64,000 nucleotides of DNA, from assembly GCA_943370385.1 (NCBI GenBank), contig CALRQT020000004.1:203976-267975 (forward strand), read 5' to 3'. Origin of the DNA: BAIKAL-G1 sp943370385. Its GTDB lineage: Bacteria > Cyanobacteriota > Cyanobacteriia > PCC-6307 > Cyanobiaceae. The position numbers and the translations under genes were made by a program. Shown here in pieces: positions 19,348 to 27,155 of this stretch. Each line of letters begins with the position of its first letter. Position 1 is the first letter of the stretch. The notes beneath the pieces are model-generated. The model was not told where the DNA came from and did not search any database. It was given only the letters and a program-made list of their open reading frames with translations.

Positions 19348-19809
19348 GCAACCGCCACTGGGCTCCGGTCGGATTCGTTGAGCGCACCTCCCGGTGCGAC
19401 AGCGGCCGTCCTTCAGCGTGCCACGGCTGCGCCGTGGCGTGCATCGGCCAGCCGCCGCCGCCCTCCGCTCCGGGGCCGGTGTGGGGGTGGGCAGGCATGG
19501 CTACTCTCCCGCGGCTGCGGTGCCCGGGAAGTTGCCCCGTGCACGGGGCTGGGGTGATGCCTCTGATTTCCTCGCGCGGCTGCGCGGCCAGCTGGGCATT
19601 CAGGGCTGAATCTGGTGGCCTTGCTTATCAGCTCGCCGATCCATCAGCGGCTAGCTCTGCTTTGCGTAGATCCATTGCCCCGCAGCCACTCTGCCCGCTG
19701 CTCAGTGCGTTTGCACTGGTAGAATAAGAGCTGCGCCAAAGGCCACGAGCCCATCGCCTGCGGCAACGAAATCCTCGGACAACTTGTCCCGTTCGTTTGC
19801 TCTGTAGCC
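19348..19809. other. Intergenic stretch with hairpin and promoter
   Basis: About 460 bases. A GCCACGGC-TGC-GCCGTGGC hairpin occurs near 19,420-19,438. Most of the rest shows no gene. The last 110 bases hold a promoter for the DUF2493 gene, listed separately. Confidence 0.5.
19703..19725 (+). promoter_or_regulatory. Palindromic operator with -10 box
   Basis: A perfect inverted repeat, CAGTGC-GTTT-GCACTG, ends one base before TAGAAT, a good -10 hexamer. It lies 85 bases upstream of the DUF2493 start. A repressor bound here would cover the -35 region. The binding protein is unknown. Confidence 0.5.
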
Positions 19810-20331
19810 ATGAGCTTGTCCTCTGCTGCAGTGGCCCAGGCCGCTGCATTGCCTTCCCTTGGCCTCCTGTCGCCGCCGGCGTTGGCCCATCGCTCGGTCG
19901 TCATCGTTGCCGCTGGTGGCCGTGATCTCGTCTGGCCCCAGGAGCGCATCGCCTCTGCTCTCCTCCAGCGCTCTGGCGGCCGGCCTGTCCATCTGTTGCT
20001 GCATGGCGGTGCCCGTGGTGCTGATCGCGCCATCGGCCGTGCCGCCCAGCAGCTCGGCTGGCGGGTCCAGGCCCTCGCCGCTGATTGGCGCCGTCATGGC
20101 CGCGCTGCCGGGCCCATCCGCAATCGCCTTCTGCTGGAGCAGGCCCTGGTCGAGGCCCAGGCCCACACCTCCCCTGCCTTCAGCGCCTCGGTGCTGGTGA
20201 TCGCCTTCCCCGGTGGGCCGGGCACGGCTTCGCTCGTCCAGCAGGCCCGCCGCTGCTCCTCCCGCTCGCCGGTGCCGGTGGTGGTGATGGAAGTGCCGCC
20301 GCCCTTCTCGCCGGAGCCGCTCGCCGCCTGA
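19810..20331 (+). CDS. DUF2493 (SLOG-fold) protein
   Basis: This 173-residue protein matches the DUF2493/YspA-type branch of the SLOG superfamily. It has VVIVAAGGRDLVWPQERI (start of a Rossmann-like fold), LLLHGGARGADRAIGRAAQQ, PIRNRLLLEQ, and VLVIAFPGGPGTASLVQQA. SLOG proteins bind nucleotides or their derivatives and are frequent in phages and mobile elements; substrate unknown. It leads a run of genes (Gp157-like, RAD52) typical of phage early regions. Confidence 0.8.
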   Translation: MSLSSAAVAQAAALPSLGLLSPPALAHRSVVIVAAGGRDLVWPQERIASALLQRSGGRPVHLLLHGGARGADRAIGRAAQQLGWRVQALAADWRRHGRAAGPIRNRLLLEQALVEAQAHTSPAFSASVLVIAFPGGPGTASLVQQARRCSSRSPVPVVVMEVPPPFSPEPLAA

Positions 20332-20382
20332 GCGGCAGTCGCCGCGCCGTTCTTCCCGTTCCCTCCTCACATCCCCATCCCC

Positions 20383-21003
20383 ATGGCCGTTCTCACCGCC
20401 CCCGCCGTACCTCTCGCCCCAGCTCTCCCGCAGACCGCCGGGCCTTCCTGCTCCCTGCAGCGGTCCGGCTCGCTCTGGCAGCTGGGCATCGAGGCCCAGG
20501 AGCTCACCACCGCCATCGGTCAGCTCGCCGAGCAGCTGGAAGCCGATGACGACGACAGCCGCGCCCAGGCCCTCGCCGAGCTGGAGGCTGCCCTGCTGGC
20601 GGAAGAAGGCAACAAGCAGGCCCTCGCCGCCAAAGCCGATGCCACCTGCTGGGTGATCGAGCACCTGCGCGGCCAGGCCGCCTACCGCCAGCAGCAGGCC
20701 AAGCGGCTCACCGAGCTTTCCCGGTCTGATGCCTCTCGGGCGGATGCCCTCGAGGACTCGCTGGTTCTGGTGCTCACCAGGCTGCAGCCCACGGCCACCC
20801 GCTTCTCGTTTCCCAACCACGAGCTCAGCAGCCGCAAGTCACAGGCGGTCGAGATCGAGAACGAGGCCCTGCTCGATCCCGAGTGGCTCAGCGTCAAAAC
20901 CACCTTCTCGGCCGACAAGACCGCCATCAAGGCGGCTCTCAAGGCAGGCCAGCAGATCACCGGCGCCCAGCTGATCTCCCGCCGCTCCTGGCGCATCCAC
21001 TGA
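20383..21003 (+). CDS. Siphovirus Gp157-family protein
   Basis: This 206-residue, largely helical protein has a long central coiled-coil-like part (residues ~40-115). Its C-terminus has WLSVKTTFSADKTAIKAALKAGQQITGAQL, the typical Gp157 ending, in which the final strand carries the phrase DKxAIKxALKxG. Gp157 was first linked to phage resistance in Streptococcus and is usually found beside recombination genes. Here a RAD52-type gene follows. Confidence 0.8.
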   Translation: MAVLTAPAVPLAPALPQTAGPSCSLQRSGSLWQLGIEAQELTTAIGQLAEQLEADDDDSRAQALAELEAALLAEEGNKQALAAKADATCWVIEHLRGQAAYRQQQAKRLTELSRSDASRADALEDSLVLVLTRLQPTATRFSFPNHELSSRKSQAVEIENEALLDPEWLSVKTTFSADKTAIKAALKAGQQITGAQLISRRSWRIH

Positions 21004-21089
21004 GGAGCCACAGGCCTCATGCAACTGGGGTTCCGGCCAGGCAGCCGGGGCTCCTTCTCCTTCCTCCTCACACCATTGCTTCCATCGCC

Positions 21090-22097
21090 ATGACCGTCGC
21101 CGCTCCTTCCACCAACGGGGCCAGCCGGCCCGCTGCTCCACGTCCCGTCCAGAGGCCCCCCTCAGCCCTGGAGCTGATCCGCTCCGCTGATCGACGCGAG
21201 GCGCTCCCTCCATCCGTGCCGGAATCCGCGTCGGCCGCCGTCTCGGTCCAGCCCCCTGGCTTCTCCCCCGAGCAGCTCGCCGCTCTTTCCGCCCCCCTCG
21301 ATCGGGCCAACGTCCGCCAGCGGGAGCAAGGCCGCAGCCGCGTGAGCTATCTGGAGGGGTGGCAGGTGATCGCGGAAGCCAACCGCATCTTTGGCTTCGA
21401 TGGCTGGCAGCGCCAGACCGTGGCCGTCCGCTGCGTCGCCCAGGCCGAACGCTTGATCGGTGCCAGAGGCACGAGCCGAGACCAGAAGCCCGGTTGGGGC
21501 GTCACCTACACCGCCCGCGTCCGCGTCACCGTCACCGCCGGTGGCCTGACACCCCTGATCCGTGAGGGCAGCGGTGCCGGCCACGGCATCGACGTGGACC
21601 TGGGCCAGGCCCATGAATCCGCCCTCAAGGAAGCCGAGACCGATGCCATGAAGCGGGCCCTGATGACCTTCGGGAACCCGTTTGGCCTTGCCCTCTATGA
21701 CAAGCGCCAGCGGGAGGTCAGCAGTGCAGCGGGCCAGGGTGATGGGGCCCAGCGGCCTGGTGGGCAGCGGTCTTGTCTGAGCCGGCCGGAGGCTGGTTCT
21801 CCCGCCGCCGCCGCTGCCTCCGCTGCTCAGCGCCGCACCCAAGCCACGGACCCGACGCCACCGCCATCAGCCCACGCCGACTGCGGCCAGATCCCCCTCG
21901 ATGCCGAGACGATCCAGCACCTCCACAGCACGCTGCGGGCTCTCCCCCGCCCCCAGCTGGAGAGCCTCACCCGGGCCTTCCGCAAGCGGTTCCAGGTGCC
22001 CGAGGAGGCGGTGACGATCGCCGATCGGATCAACCAGAAGTGCCACCACGACTGGATTGAGACGTTCCTGGTGCAACACCAGCTTCAGTCCGGCTGA
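21090..22097 (+). CDS. RAD52-family single-strand annealing protein
   Basis: This 335-residue protein contains a Rad52/22 core at about residues 60-225: RQREQGRSRVSYLEGWQVIAE, IFGFDGWQRQTV, TARVRVTV, and GSGAGHGIDVDLGQAHESALKEAETDAMKRAL. It probably anneals single-stranded DNA during phage-type recombination. The C-terminal half is a proline-rich linker plus a small helical tail. ATG 21090 (MTVAAPST) is chosen; the frame upstream overlaps the Gp157-like gene. It forms a module with the two preceding genes. Confidence 0.85.
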   Translation: MTVAAPSTNGASRPAAPRPVQRPPSALELIRSADRREALPPSVPESASAAVSVQPPGFSPEQLAALSAPLDRANVRQREQGRSRVSYLEGWQVIAEANRIFGFDGWQRQTVAVRCVAQAERLIGARGTSRDQKPGWGVTYTARVRVTVTAGGLTPLIREGSGAGHGIDVDLGQAHESALKEAETDAMKRALMTFGNPFGLALYDKRQREVSSAAGQGDGAQRPGGQRSCLSRPEAGSPAAAAASAAQRRTQATDPTPPPSAHADCGQIPLDAETIQHLHSTLRALPRPQLESLTRAFRKRFQVPEEAVTIADRINQKCHHDWIETFLVQHQLQSG

Positions 22098-22155
22098 GCT
22101 GCCCAGCCCCTCTCCTGAAGGGGGCAAGTTGGCGGCTTCTGCCTACGCTTGGCCC

Positions 22156-22383
22156 ATGGCGTTTCCCCGCATCAGCCACGATCCCGCCGTGATGGGTGGC
22201 AAGCCCTGCATCCGCGGGCTGCGCATCACGGTGGGCACGGTCGTGGGGTTGATCGCCAGCGGCAGCAGCCGCGAGCGGATCCTGCAGGCCTACCCGCAGC
22301 TGGAAGCGGCAGACATCGATGAGGCTTTGGCGTACGCCGCCTGGCGCATGGAAGAGCGAGAAGAGGCGCTGGTCCTGAGCTGA
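22156..22383 (+). CDS. DUF433 antitoxin (VapB-like)
   Basis: This 75-residue DUF433 protein has the signature RISHDPAVMGGKPCIRGLRITVG and RILQAYPQLEAADIDEALAYA. DUF433 proteins are DNA-binding antitoxins usually paired with a DUF5615 PIN-like toxin. The stop overlaps the next start (TGATG), the tight coupling expected of such a pair. Confidence 0.85.
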   Translation: MAFPRISHDPAVMGGKPCIRGLRITVGTVVGLIASGSSRERILQAYPQLEAADIDEALAYAAWRMEEREEALVLS

Positions 22384-22760
22384 TGGCCAGGCTCCTGGTC
22401 GACATGAACCTCTCGACCGAATGGATCCCCCTGTTGCGGGCCGCAGGTCATGAAGCCGTGCACTGGTCGGAGGTGGGCGATCCAAGGGCACCGGATACGG
22501 TCCTGATGCAGTGGGCGATCGCCAACAGCTACGCCGTCTTCACGCACGACCTGGACTTCGGCACGATGCTGGCCCTCAGCGGTGCCGATGGGCCGAGCGT
22601 GCTTCAGGTGCGCTGCTTGAATGTCCTGCCCGAGGCGATCGGCACGCTGGTGCTGTCACTGCTCAAGACCTATGGCGCCGAGATCGAGCAAGGGGCGCTG
22701 GTGGTCGCCGATGAACGCCGGCGGCGGGTGCGCATCCTGCCCCTGAAGCGGACGAGCTGA
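22383..22760 (+). CDS. DUF5615 PIN-like toxin
   Basis: This 125-residue PIN-like protein starts MARLLVDMNLSTEWIPLLRAAGH. It has acidic residues in the positions expected of a DUF5615/Mut7-C-type nuclease: D in LVDMN, then VHWSEVGDP, and FTHDLDFG. It is co-translated with the DUF433 protein. The likely role is an RNase toxin; its target is not known. Confidence 0.85.
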   Translation: MARLLVDMNLSTEWIPLLRAAGHEAVHWSEVGDPRAPDTVLMQWAIANSYAVFTHDLDFGTMLALSGADGPSVLQVRCLNVLPEAIGTLVLSLLKTYGAEIEQGALVVADERRRRVRILPLKRTS

Positions 22761-22786
22761 GCAAGCCAGACCAAGACAACCGCGCT

Positions 22787-22800
22787 AGTACAGGTGTACG
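22787..22800 (+). promoter_or_regulatory. LexA-type SOS box
   Basis: AGTACAGGTGTACG fits the cyanobacterial LexA consensus RGTACNNNDGTWCB at every position. It lies 16 bases upstream of the Cys-rich protein start at 22816 and just after the toxin gene. A damage-inducible promoter here would suit a phage-like cassette. The match is by eye only. Confidence 0.55.
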
Positions 22801-22815
22801 CATCTTGAGTGGTTC

Positions 22816-23100
22816 ATGGGCGTCTCCTTGTCCCGGCCGGCAGCCCTGGCAGCCAGGCTTGAAGCCCCGATCGAGGAGTGGCCCTACCTCGACAGCGAGG
22901 TGCTGCTCAAAACCCGCAGCCGCAAGGTCTGCATGACCTGCCACTGGTTTCGCCACCACGCGGGAGTGAACTGCATCCCGGTGCTCACTTGCCAGCTGCA
23001 TCAGGGTCTGATCGCCCATGGTGAGCACCTCACCAGCCGCTGTCAGGGCTGGACCGACGACATGACCCGGAGCCAGGGCTGGGCGCCGGAGGTGGCCTGA
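22816..23100 (+). CDS. Cys-rich small protein behind a LexA-type box
   Basis: This 94-residue protein has CMTCHWFRHH, then CIPVLTC and RCQGW, giving five cysteines and several histidines that could hold a metal. The pattern echoes the microprotein at 15,416-15,604. It is followed eight bases later by a DUF1651 gene. A possible SOS box precedes it. Function unknown. Confidence 0.65.
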   Translation: MGVSLSRPAALAARLEAPIEEWPYLDSEVLLKTRSRKVCMTCHWFRHHAGVNCIPVLTCQLHQGLIAHGEHLTSRCQGWTDDMTRSQGWAPEVA

Positions 23101-23107
23101 GCGGCCC

Positions 23108-23392
23108 ATGCACGTCGGTGACCGGAAGCGACCGCCGCTCTCGCCCCAGGAAGGCTGGCTGAGCGACGGTCGCCAGGTGCTGCACTTCAGGCCAATGCGT
23201 TACGACCGCTGGAGTCAGAGCCTGGAGGTGACCTTCGGGGAGGTGATGACCGGCGGTGAGCCGCCGCTGCTCAAAAAGCGCAGGGAGCTGACGCGAGAGC
23301 AGGCGATCAAGCTCTGGGCCCAGAAGCGCCAGCAGGGCTGGCAGCCTTGCGCGCCCCAGTGGCTGCCACCGCCTTCCCCGGCTGAACGCTGA
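23108..23392 (+). CDS. DUF1651 family protein
   Basis: This 94-residue protein carries the picocyanobacterial DUF1651 pattern: GWLSDGRQVLHFRP, then LKKRRELTREQAIKLWAQK and GWQPCAPQW. The family is nearly confined to marine and freshwater Synechococcus/Prochlorococcus and has no known function. It is adjacent to, and probably co-transcribed with, the Cys-rich small protein. Confidence 0.75.
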   Translation: MHVGDRKRPPLSPQEGWLSDGRQVLHFRPMRYDRWSQSLEVTFGEVMTGGEPPLLKKRRELTREQAIKLWAQKRQQGWQPCAPQWLPPPSPAER

Positions 23393-23398
23393 GCCGGT

Positions 23399-23957
23399 TC
23401 AGAAGCGGGAGCCCGGCGTCTGCAGGAAGGCCAGCTCCTCCGCGCTCGACACCCGCCCCAGAGCAGCATTGCGGTGGGGGAAGCGGCCAAAGCGGGCGAT
23501 CACATCCCGGTGCTGGCGGGCGAAGTCGGCGGTGCGGGGATCGCTGAACCGCTCGAACAGCGGCAGGTGCCGCCTCCTGCTCTGCCAGGTCTTCCGAATG
23601 CATCAGCGGCATCAGCCAGAACTGCCGCCTTGCCTGCTCGTCTTCGGCCTCCAGCCGGCCGCGCTCCACAGCCATCAGGCTCAGCGCCAGGGCCTGGAGA
23701 TCGCCCGCGAAGGCCATGGCGGTGTCGCGCCAGAACTGGCGCGGGAACTGATCCAGCAGCAGCACCAGCGCCAGGCCTCGGGACGGCTCTTCATTCCAGG
23801 CATCGAGCTCACCGGCGATCGCCCGCCGTGTCAGGCCCAGGAATCGTTCCCGCAGGAGGGCATCAAAGGCCGGGTCCTTGGCGAACCACTGGCGCAGCCG
23901 GCTTTGCACGAACCAGAAGTCCAGCACCTCGCTGACCTGGTGTCGCTGACCAGCCAT
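23399..23957 (-). pseudogene. DUF924 protein, frameshifted
   Basis: DUF924 proteins are about 180 residues of TPR-like helices. From ATG 23957 the frame reads EVLDFWFVQSRLRQWFAKD through LLDQFPRQFWRDTAMAFAGD to MPLMHSEDLAEQE. It then leaves the family, while another frame continues correctly from about 23,570 (HLPLFERFSDPRT, HRNAALGRVSS, ELAFLQTPGSRF) to a stop at 23399. One extra base near 23,568-23,576 explains this. A sequencing error is possible. Confidence 0.75.
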
Positions 23958-23961
23958 CAGA

Positions 23962-24165
23962 GCAGGCCCAAATGGGGAAAACACTGGCCAGCTCGATGCC
24001 CTTGCAGTCTTCCTGATCTTCATGTCGCTGACCCTGCTGCTGCGCTTCCCCTGGGGCGTGTTGCCCCTGATCGGTGTCTCCGCACTCGTGGGATTGGAGC
24101 GCGGTTTGCTGCAGCTTGTGGTGGGAAATGCTCCAGGCATCCAGTCGCTTGGTCACCGTGGTGCC
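23962..24165 (+). pseudogene. Possible 3' remnant of a chromate transporter
   Basis: A plus-strand frame reads LDALAVFLIFMSLTLLLRFPWGVLP and then LIGVSALVGLERGL. This resembles the last two helices of ChrA-type chromate transporters, which end in a hydrophobic helix, a basic-proline turn and another helix. No start or upstream domain is present, so it would be a fragment. The match is loose and rests on pattern alone. Confidence 0.3.
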
Positions 24166-24265
24166 TCTGGCATCAGCTCAACGACTCAGTGGCCTTGGAT
24201 GCTCAGATCGTGTCCCAGTGTTTTTTGCTCGTCATGGGACTAAAGAGGCTGCCGTTGTCAACGGT

Positions 24266-25645
24266 TCAGACGCCCCGCAGCACCGCGCTCAGCATCGAGA
24301 GGTTGATCAGCACAATCACGCTGGCGCAGATCCAGCCCGCGGCCTGCAGCCAGAGCGGTGCTTTCAGATCGCCCATCAGGCCCTGGCGGCCGCAGAACCA
24401 CACCAGCGGGATCACCGCGAAGGGCAACTGCAGCGAAAGCACCACCTGGCTCAGCACCAGCAGATTCGTGGTGGCTCGCTCGCCGAACAGGATCACCGTG
24501 GCCATCGCCGGGATCAGGGCGAGGCCGCGGGTGAGCAGCCGCCGCTTCCAGTCCGGCAGCCGGATCTGCAGGAACCCCTCCATCACGATCTGGCCGGCCA
24601 TGGTGGCGGTGAGCGTCGAGCTCTGTCCCGCCGCCAGCAGGGCCACCCCGAACAGCACGCTGGCGAGAGAGGTGCCCAGCATCGGCGTCAGCAGCCGGTA
24701 GGCCTCGCTCAGGTCCGTCACCGGCTGCGGTAGCCGTCCGTAGAAGCTGCCGGCGGCGAGCACCAGGATCGAGACATTGATCAGAAAGGCAAGGCTGAGG
24801 GCGATCAGGGTGTCCCAGGTGCTGAAAGCCAGGGCCCTGCGCCTCGTCCCCTGGCCCTCCGCCCAGAGGCGGGTCTGCACCAGCGAGGAATGGAGGTAGA
24901 GGTTGTGGGGCATCACCGTGGCACCGAGAATGCCGGCCGCCAGAAACAGCTGCTGCCCGTCCCTAAGGCTGGCGGCCTGGGGAAGGAAGCCCTGGCCCAC
25001 CTGGCCCCAGTTGGGCTGCAGCAAGAACATTTCCACCGCGAAGCAACCCCCGACCAGGGCGACCAGGGCGATCACCAGGGCCTCCAGCCGCCGGATCCCG
25101 AAGCGCTGCAGTGCCAGCAGCAACAGGGTGTCGGCGGCCGTGAGGCCCACCCCCCAGGGCAATGGAAGACCGAAGAGCAGCTGCAGGGCAATGGCGCTGC
25201 CTACCAGCTCGGCCAGGTCGCAGGCAATGATCGCCACTTCGGCCAGCAGCCAGAGGGGGATCCGCCAGAACCGCGGCAGCAGACGGCTGCAGGCCTGGGC
25301 CAAGTCCAGCCTTGTGGCGATACCCAACCGGCAGCAGAGCGACTGGAGCACCATCGCCATCAGGCTGGAGAGCCCGATCACCCAGAGCAGGCGGTACCCG
25401 AACTGGGAGCCGGCCGCCAGATCCGTGGCCCAATTGCCCGGATCCATGTAGCCCACGGCCACCAGATAGCCGGGGCCCAGCACCCGCATGAAGGTGCGCA
25501 GCATGCCCAGGCCGGCAGGCACCTCCACCGTCTGGGCATTGGTGCGCGCGGCCATGTCCAGCGGTGCATCAGGCATGAAGCGACGCCAGCGGAGTTGGAG
25601 GGTAAGGCGAGGGTGGCTGCGATCCTGCTGGGGCATCGCCGGCAT
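24266..25645 (-). CDS. mntH: Nramp-family divalent metal transporter (MntH-like)
   Basis: A proton-coupled Mn/Fe (or other divalent metal) transporter with about 11 helices in 459 residues. The first-helix motif GYMDPGNWATDLAAGSQFGY supplies the metal-binding Asp and Asn, and helix 6 has GATVMPHNLYLHSSLVQTR. ATG 25645 and ATG 25576 are both possible starts; the membrane part begins after either. It follows the VKOR gene by 32 bases, so it probably shares the CadR-type promoter upstream of that gene. Confidence 0.92.
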   Translation of the reverse strand: MPAMPQQDRSHPRLTLQLRWRRFMPDAPLDMAARTNAQTVEVPAGLGMLRTFMRVLGPGYLVAVGYMDPGNWATDLAAGSQFGYRLLWVIGLSSLMAMVLQSLCCRLGIATRLDLAQACSRLLPRFWRIPLWLLAEVAIIACDLAELVGSAIALQLLFGLPLPWGVGLTAADTLLLLALQRFGIRRLEALVIALVALVGGCFAVEMFLLQPNWGQVGQGFLPQAASLRDGQQLFLAAGILGATVMPHNLYLHSSLVQTRLWAEGQGTRRRALAFSTWDTLIALSLAFLINVSILVLAAGSFYGRLPQPVTDLSEAYRLLTPMLGTSLASVLFGVALLAAGQSSTLTATMAGQIVMEGFLQIRLPDWKRRLLTRGLALIPAMATVILFGERATTNLLVLSQVVLSLQLPFAVIPLVWFCGRQGLMGDLKAPLWLQAAGWICASVIVLINLSMLSAVLRGV

Positions 25646-25677
25646 GAGCCCACCCTGGGGAAGGGATCACCGCTAGC

Positions 25678-26631
25678 TCAGAAGTCGCGAGGACCTGTGT
25701 AGCCACTGAGATCAGCGAGAGTTTTCAGCGGCTTGACGCCCGAATCCACGACGCCCTTGATCTGCCAGCTGGGATAGCCCTGAACCCCCTGCTGCTTGCA
25801 CAGCTGCGCCTGGCTGTTGGCGCCGTCTTCGGCGCATTCGATCACCTGGAGCTTGGCGGCGGCCTCCTTGCCGAAGGCCTCCTTCTGGTCATGGCAGTGG
25901 GGGCACCAGTACGCCGTGAACACCCGGGCGCCGACGCTGCTCAGATGCTCCGCCAGGGCAATCTTGGCCGGCGAACTGGCGCTGATGACAGCTGGAGCCG
26001 CCCGTCCGCTTTGGGCGACAGGCTGGTCCGCCGATGCTGCCCAGCCCAGCCCCAGCAGACCAACAAGAAGGACTGTCATCACTCCGCGAAAGATCAGTTG
26101 GCTGCGGTCGATCCAGCCACCTCCAACAAGACTCAACAGGAACAGCGCGAGGCTGAGGGCGGCTGAGACCACACAGAAGGTGCAGAAGGCCTTGATCTCG
26201 AAGACCAGGAGCCCCATCAGCACCAAACTGAAGACGGCCATGCCGCAGCTGACGAGGAACAGAGCCCAGCGATTGCCCTCCGAGGCTGGGGCGCGCAGAC
26301 CTCCTCGCAGCAACGGCATCAGGGCCAGCAGGAGCACCGTGGCGTAGGCCAGGAACCCAAAGAGAGAAAGTGGCTGGCCCAGCAGCGTGCCCCAGGCGCT
26401 GCCGAGCACCTTGTCGCAGCCATCGCTACCGCCCGGACAGGACAGGCTGCCGATCCAACCCCAGCGCTTGGCGGTGATCGAGCCGGTATCGATCATGCCG
26501 ATCGTGGCGAGCACGGCCATGGTGAGGCGCACCCAGGGCCGGCCTGGCTCCTGGCCGACCCGACGGCTGGAGAGAGGCTTGGTTCGCGTAGCGCTGCTCA
26601 CAGGGGGAGAGAACGGCTGAGATACGGCCAT
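25678..26631 (-). CDS. VKOR-thioredoxin fusion
   Basis: This is a vitamin K epoxide reductase-family thiol oxidase fused to a thioredoxin-like domain, which makes disulfides in exported proteins in cyanobacteria. The VKOR part has the loop Cys pair (LSCPGGSDGCDKV) and the CTFC active site (EIKAFCTFCVVSAALSL). The C-terminal domain has CPHCHDQKEAFG and QGVQGYPSW. ATG 26631 is the longest start, but the -10 element of the apparent promoter overlaps it. GTG 26601, GTG 26532 or ATG 26520 may be the real start. Confidence 0.9.
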   Translation of the reverse strand: MAVSQPFSPPVSSATRTKPLSSRRVGQEPGRPWVRLTMAVLATIGMIDTGSITAKRWGWIGSLSCPGGSDGCDKVLGSAWGTLLGQPLSLFGFLAYATVLLLALMPLLRGGLRAPASEGNRWALFLVSCGMAVFSLVLMGLLVFEIKAFCTFCVVSAALSLALFLLSLVGGGWIDRSQLIFRGVMTVLLVGLLGLGWAASADQPVAQSGRAAPAVISASSPAKIALAEHLSSVGARVFTAYWCPHCHDQKEAFGKEAAAKLQVIECAEDGANSQAQLCKQQGVQGYPSWQIKGVVDSGVKPLKTLADLSGYTGPRDF

Positions 26632-26660
26632 TGAAAAGCCTGAAGTGGCTTCAGGGTCAA
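26630..26660 (-). promoter_or_regulatory. CadR-type MerR operator/promoter of the VKOR-mntH operon
   Basis: On the minus strand, -35 TTGACC (26660-26655) and TTCAAT (26635-26630) are separated by 19 bases, the long spacing of MerR promoters. The spacer holds the dyad CCTGAAG-CCA-CTTCAGG. The site is almost the same as the one before the P-ATPase gene. CadR is encoded on the other strand about 60 bases away. Confidence 0.8.
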
Positions 26661-26722
26661 GAGCCTAGCGTTGCGCCAGGGAGGCTTGTCCGCCCGACTT
26701 ACCTACCCAAGGGGATGAATCC

Positions 26723-27139
26723 ATGCAGATTGGCGAGTTGGCACGGTCTACCGGAGTGAAGATCGAAACCATCCGCTATTACGAACGCGAGCACTTGTTG
26801 CCGGTGCCGCAGCGCACGGATGGCAACTATCGCCTCTATTCTCCGCAGCATGTGGAGCAGTTGCGCTTCATCCGCTACTGCCGCAGCCTGGACATGAGCC
26901 TGGAGGAGGTCCGCATCCTGATCGGGGTGCTCGACACACCGTCCGGAAGCTGTCTGACGGTGAATGCCCTGCTGGACGAGAAGATCGCCGAGGTCGATGC
27001 CCGCGTGAATGAGTTGCACAAACTCCAGGATCAGCTACGGCAGCTCAGAGGGCTTTGTCAGCAACCGGATGAGGTGAAGACCTGCGGCATCCTCATGGAA
27101 TTGAACCGTTCGGCACGAATCGACAAGGCTCAGATCTGA
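26723..27139 (+). CDS. cadR: CadR/PbrR-type MerR regulator
   Basis: This 138-residue MerR regulator begins MQIGELARSTGVKIETIRYYE. The effector region has the Cys set typical of CadR/PbrR: GSCLTVNALLDEK (about residue 77), LRGLC and KTCGILMEL near the C-terminus, which bind Cd, Pb or Zn. It is divergent from the VKOR-mntH operon and convergent with the P-ATPase gene; both of those carry matching operators. Its own promoter is not evident. Confidence 0.92.
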   Translation: MQIGELARSTGVKIETIRYYEREHLLPVPQRTDGNYRLYSPQHVEQLRFIRYCRSLDMSLEEVRILIGVLDTPSGSCLTVNALLDEKIAEVDARVNELHKLQDQLRQLRGLCQQPDEVKTCGILMELNRSARIDKAQI

Positions 27140-27155
27140 TCATTTCCGACCAGGC

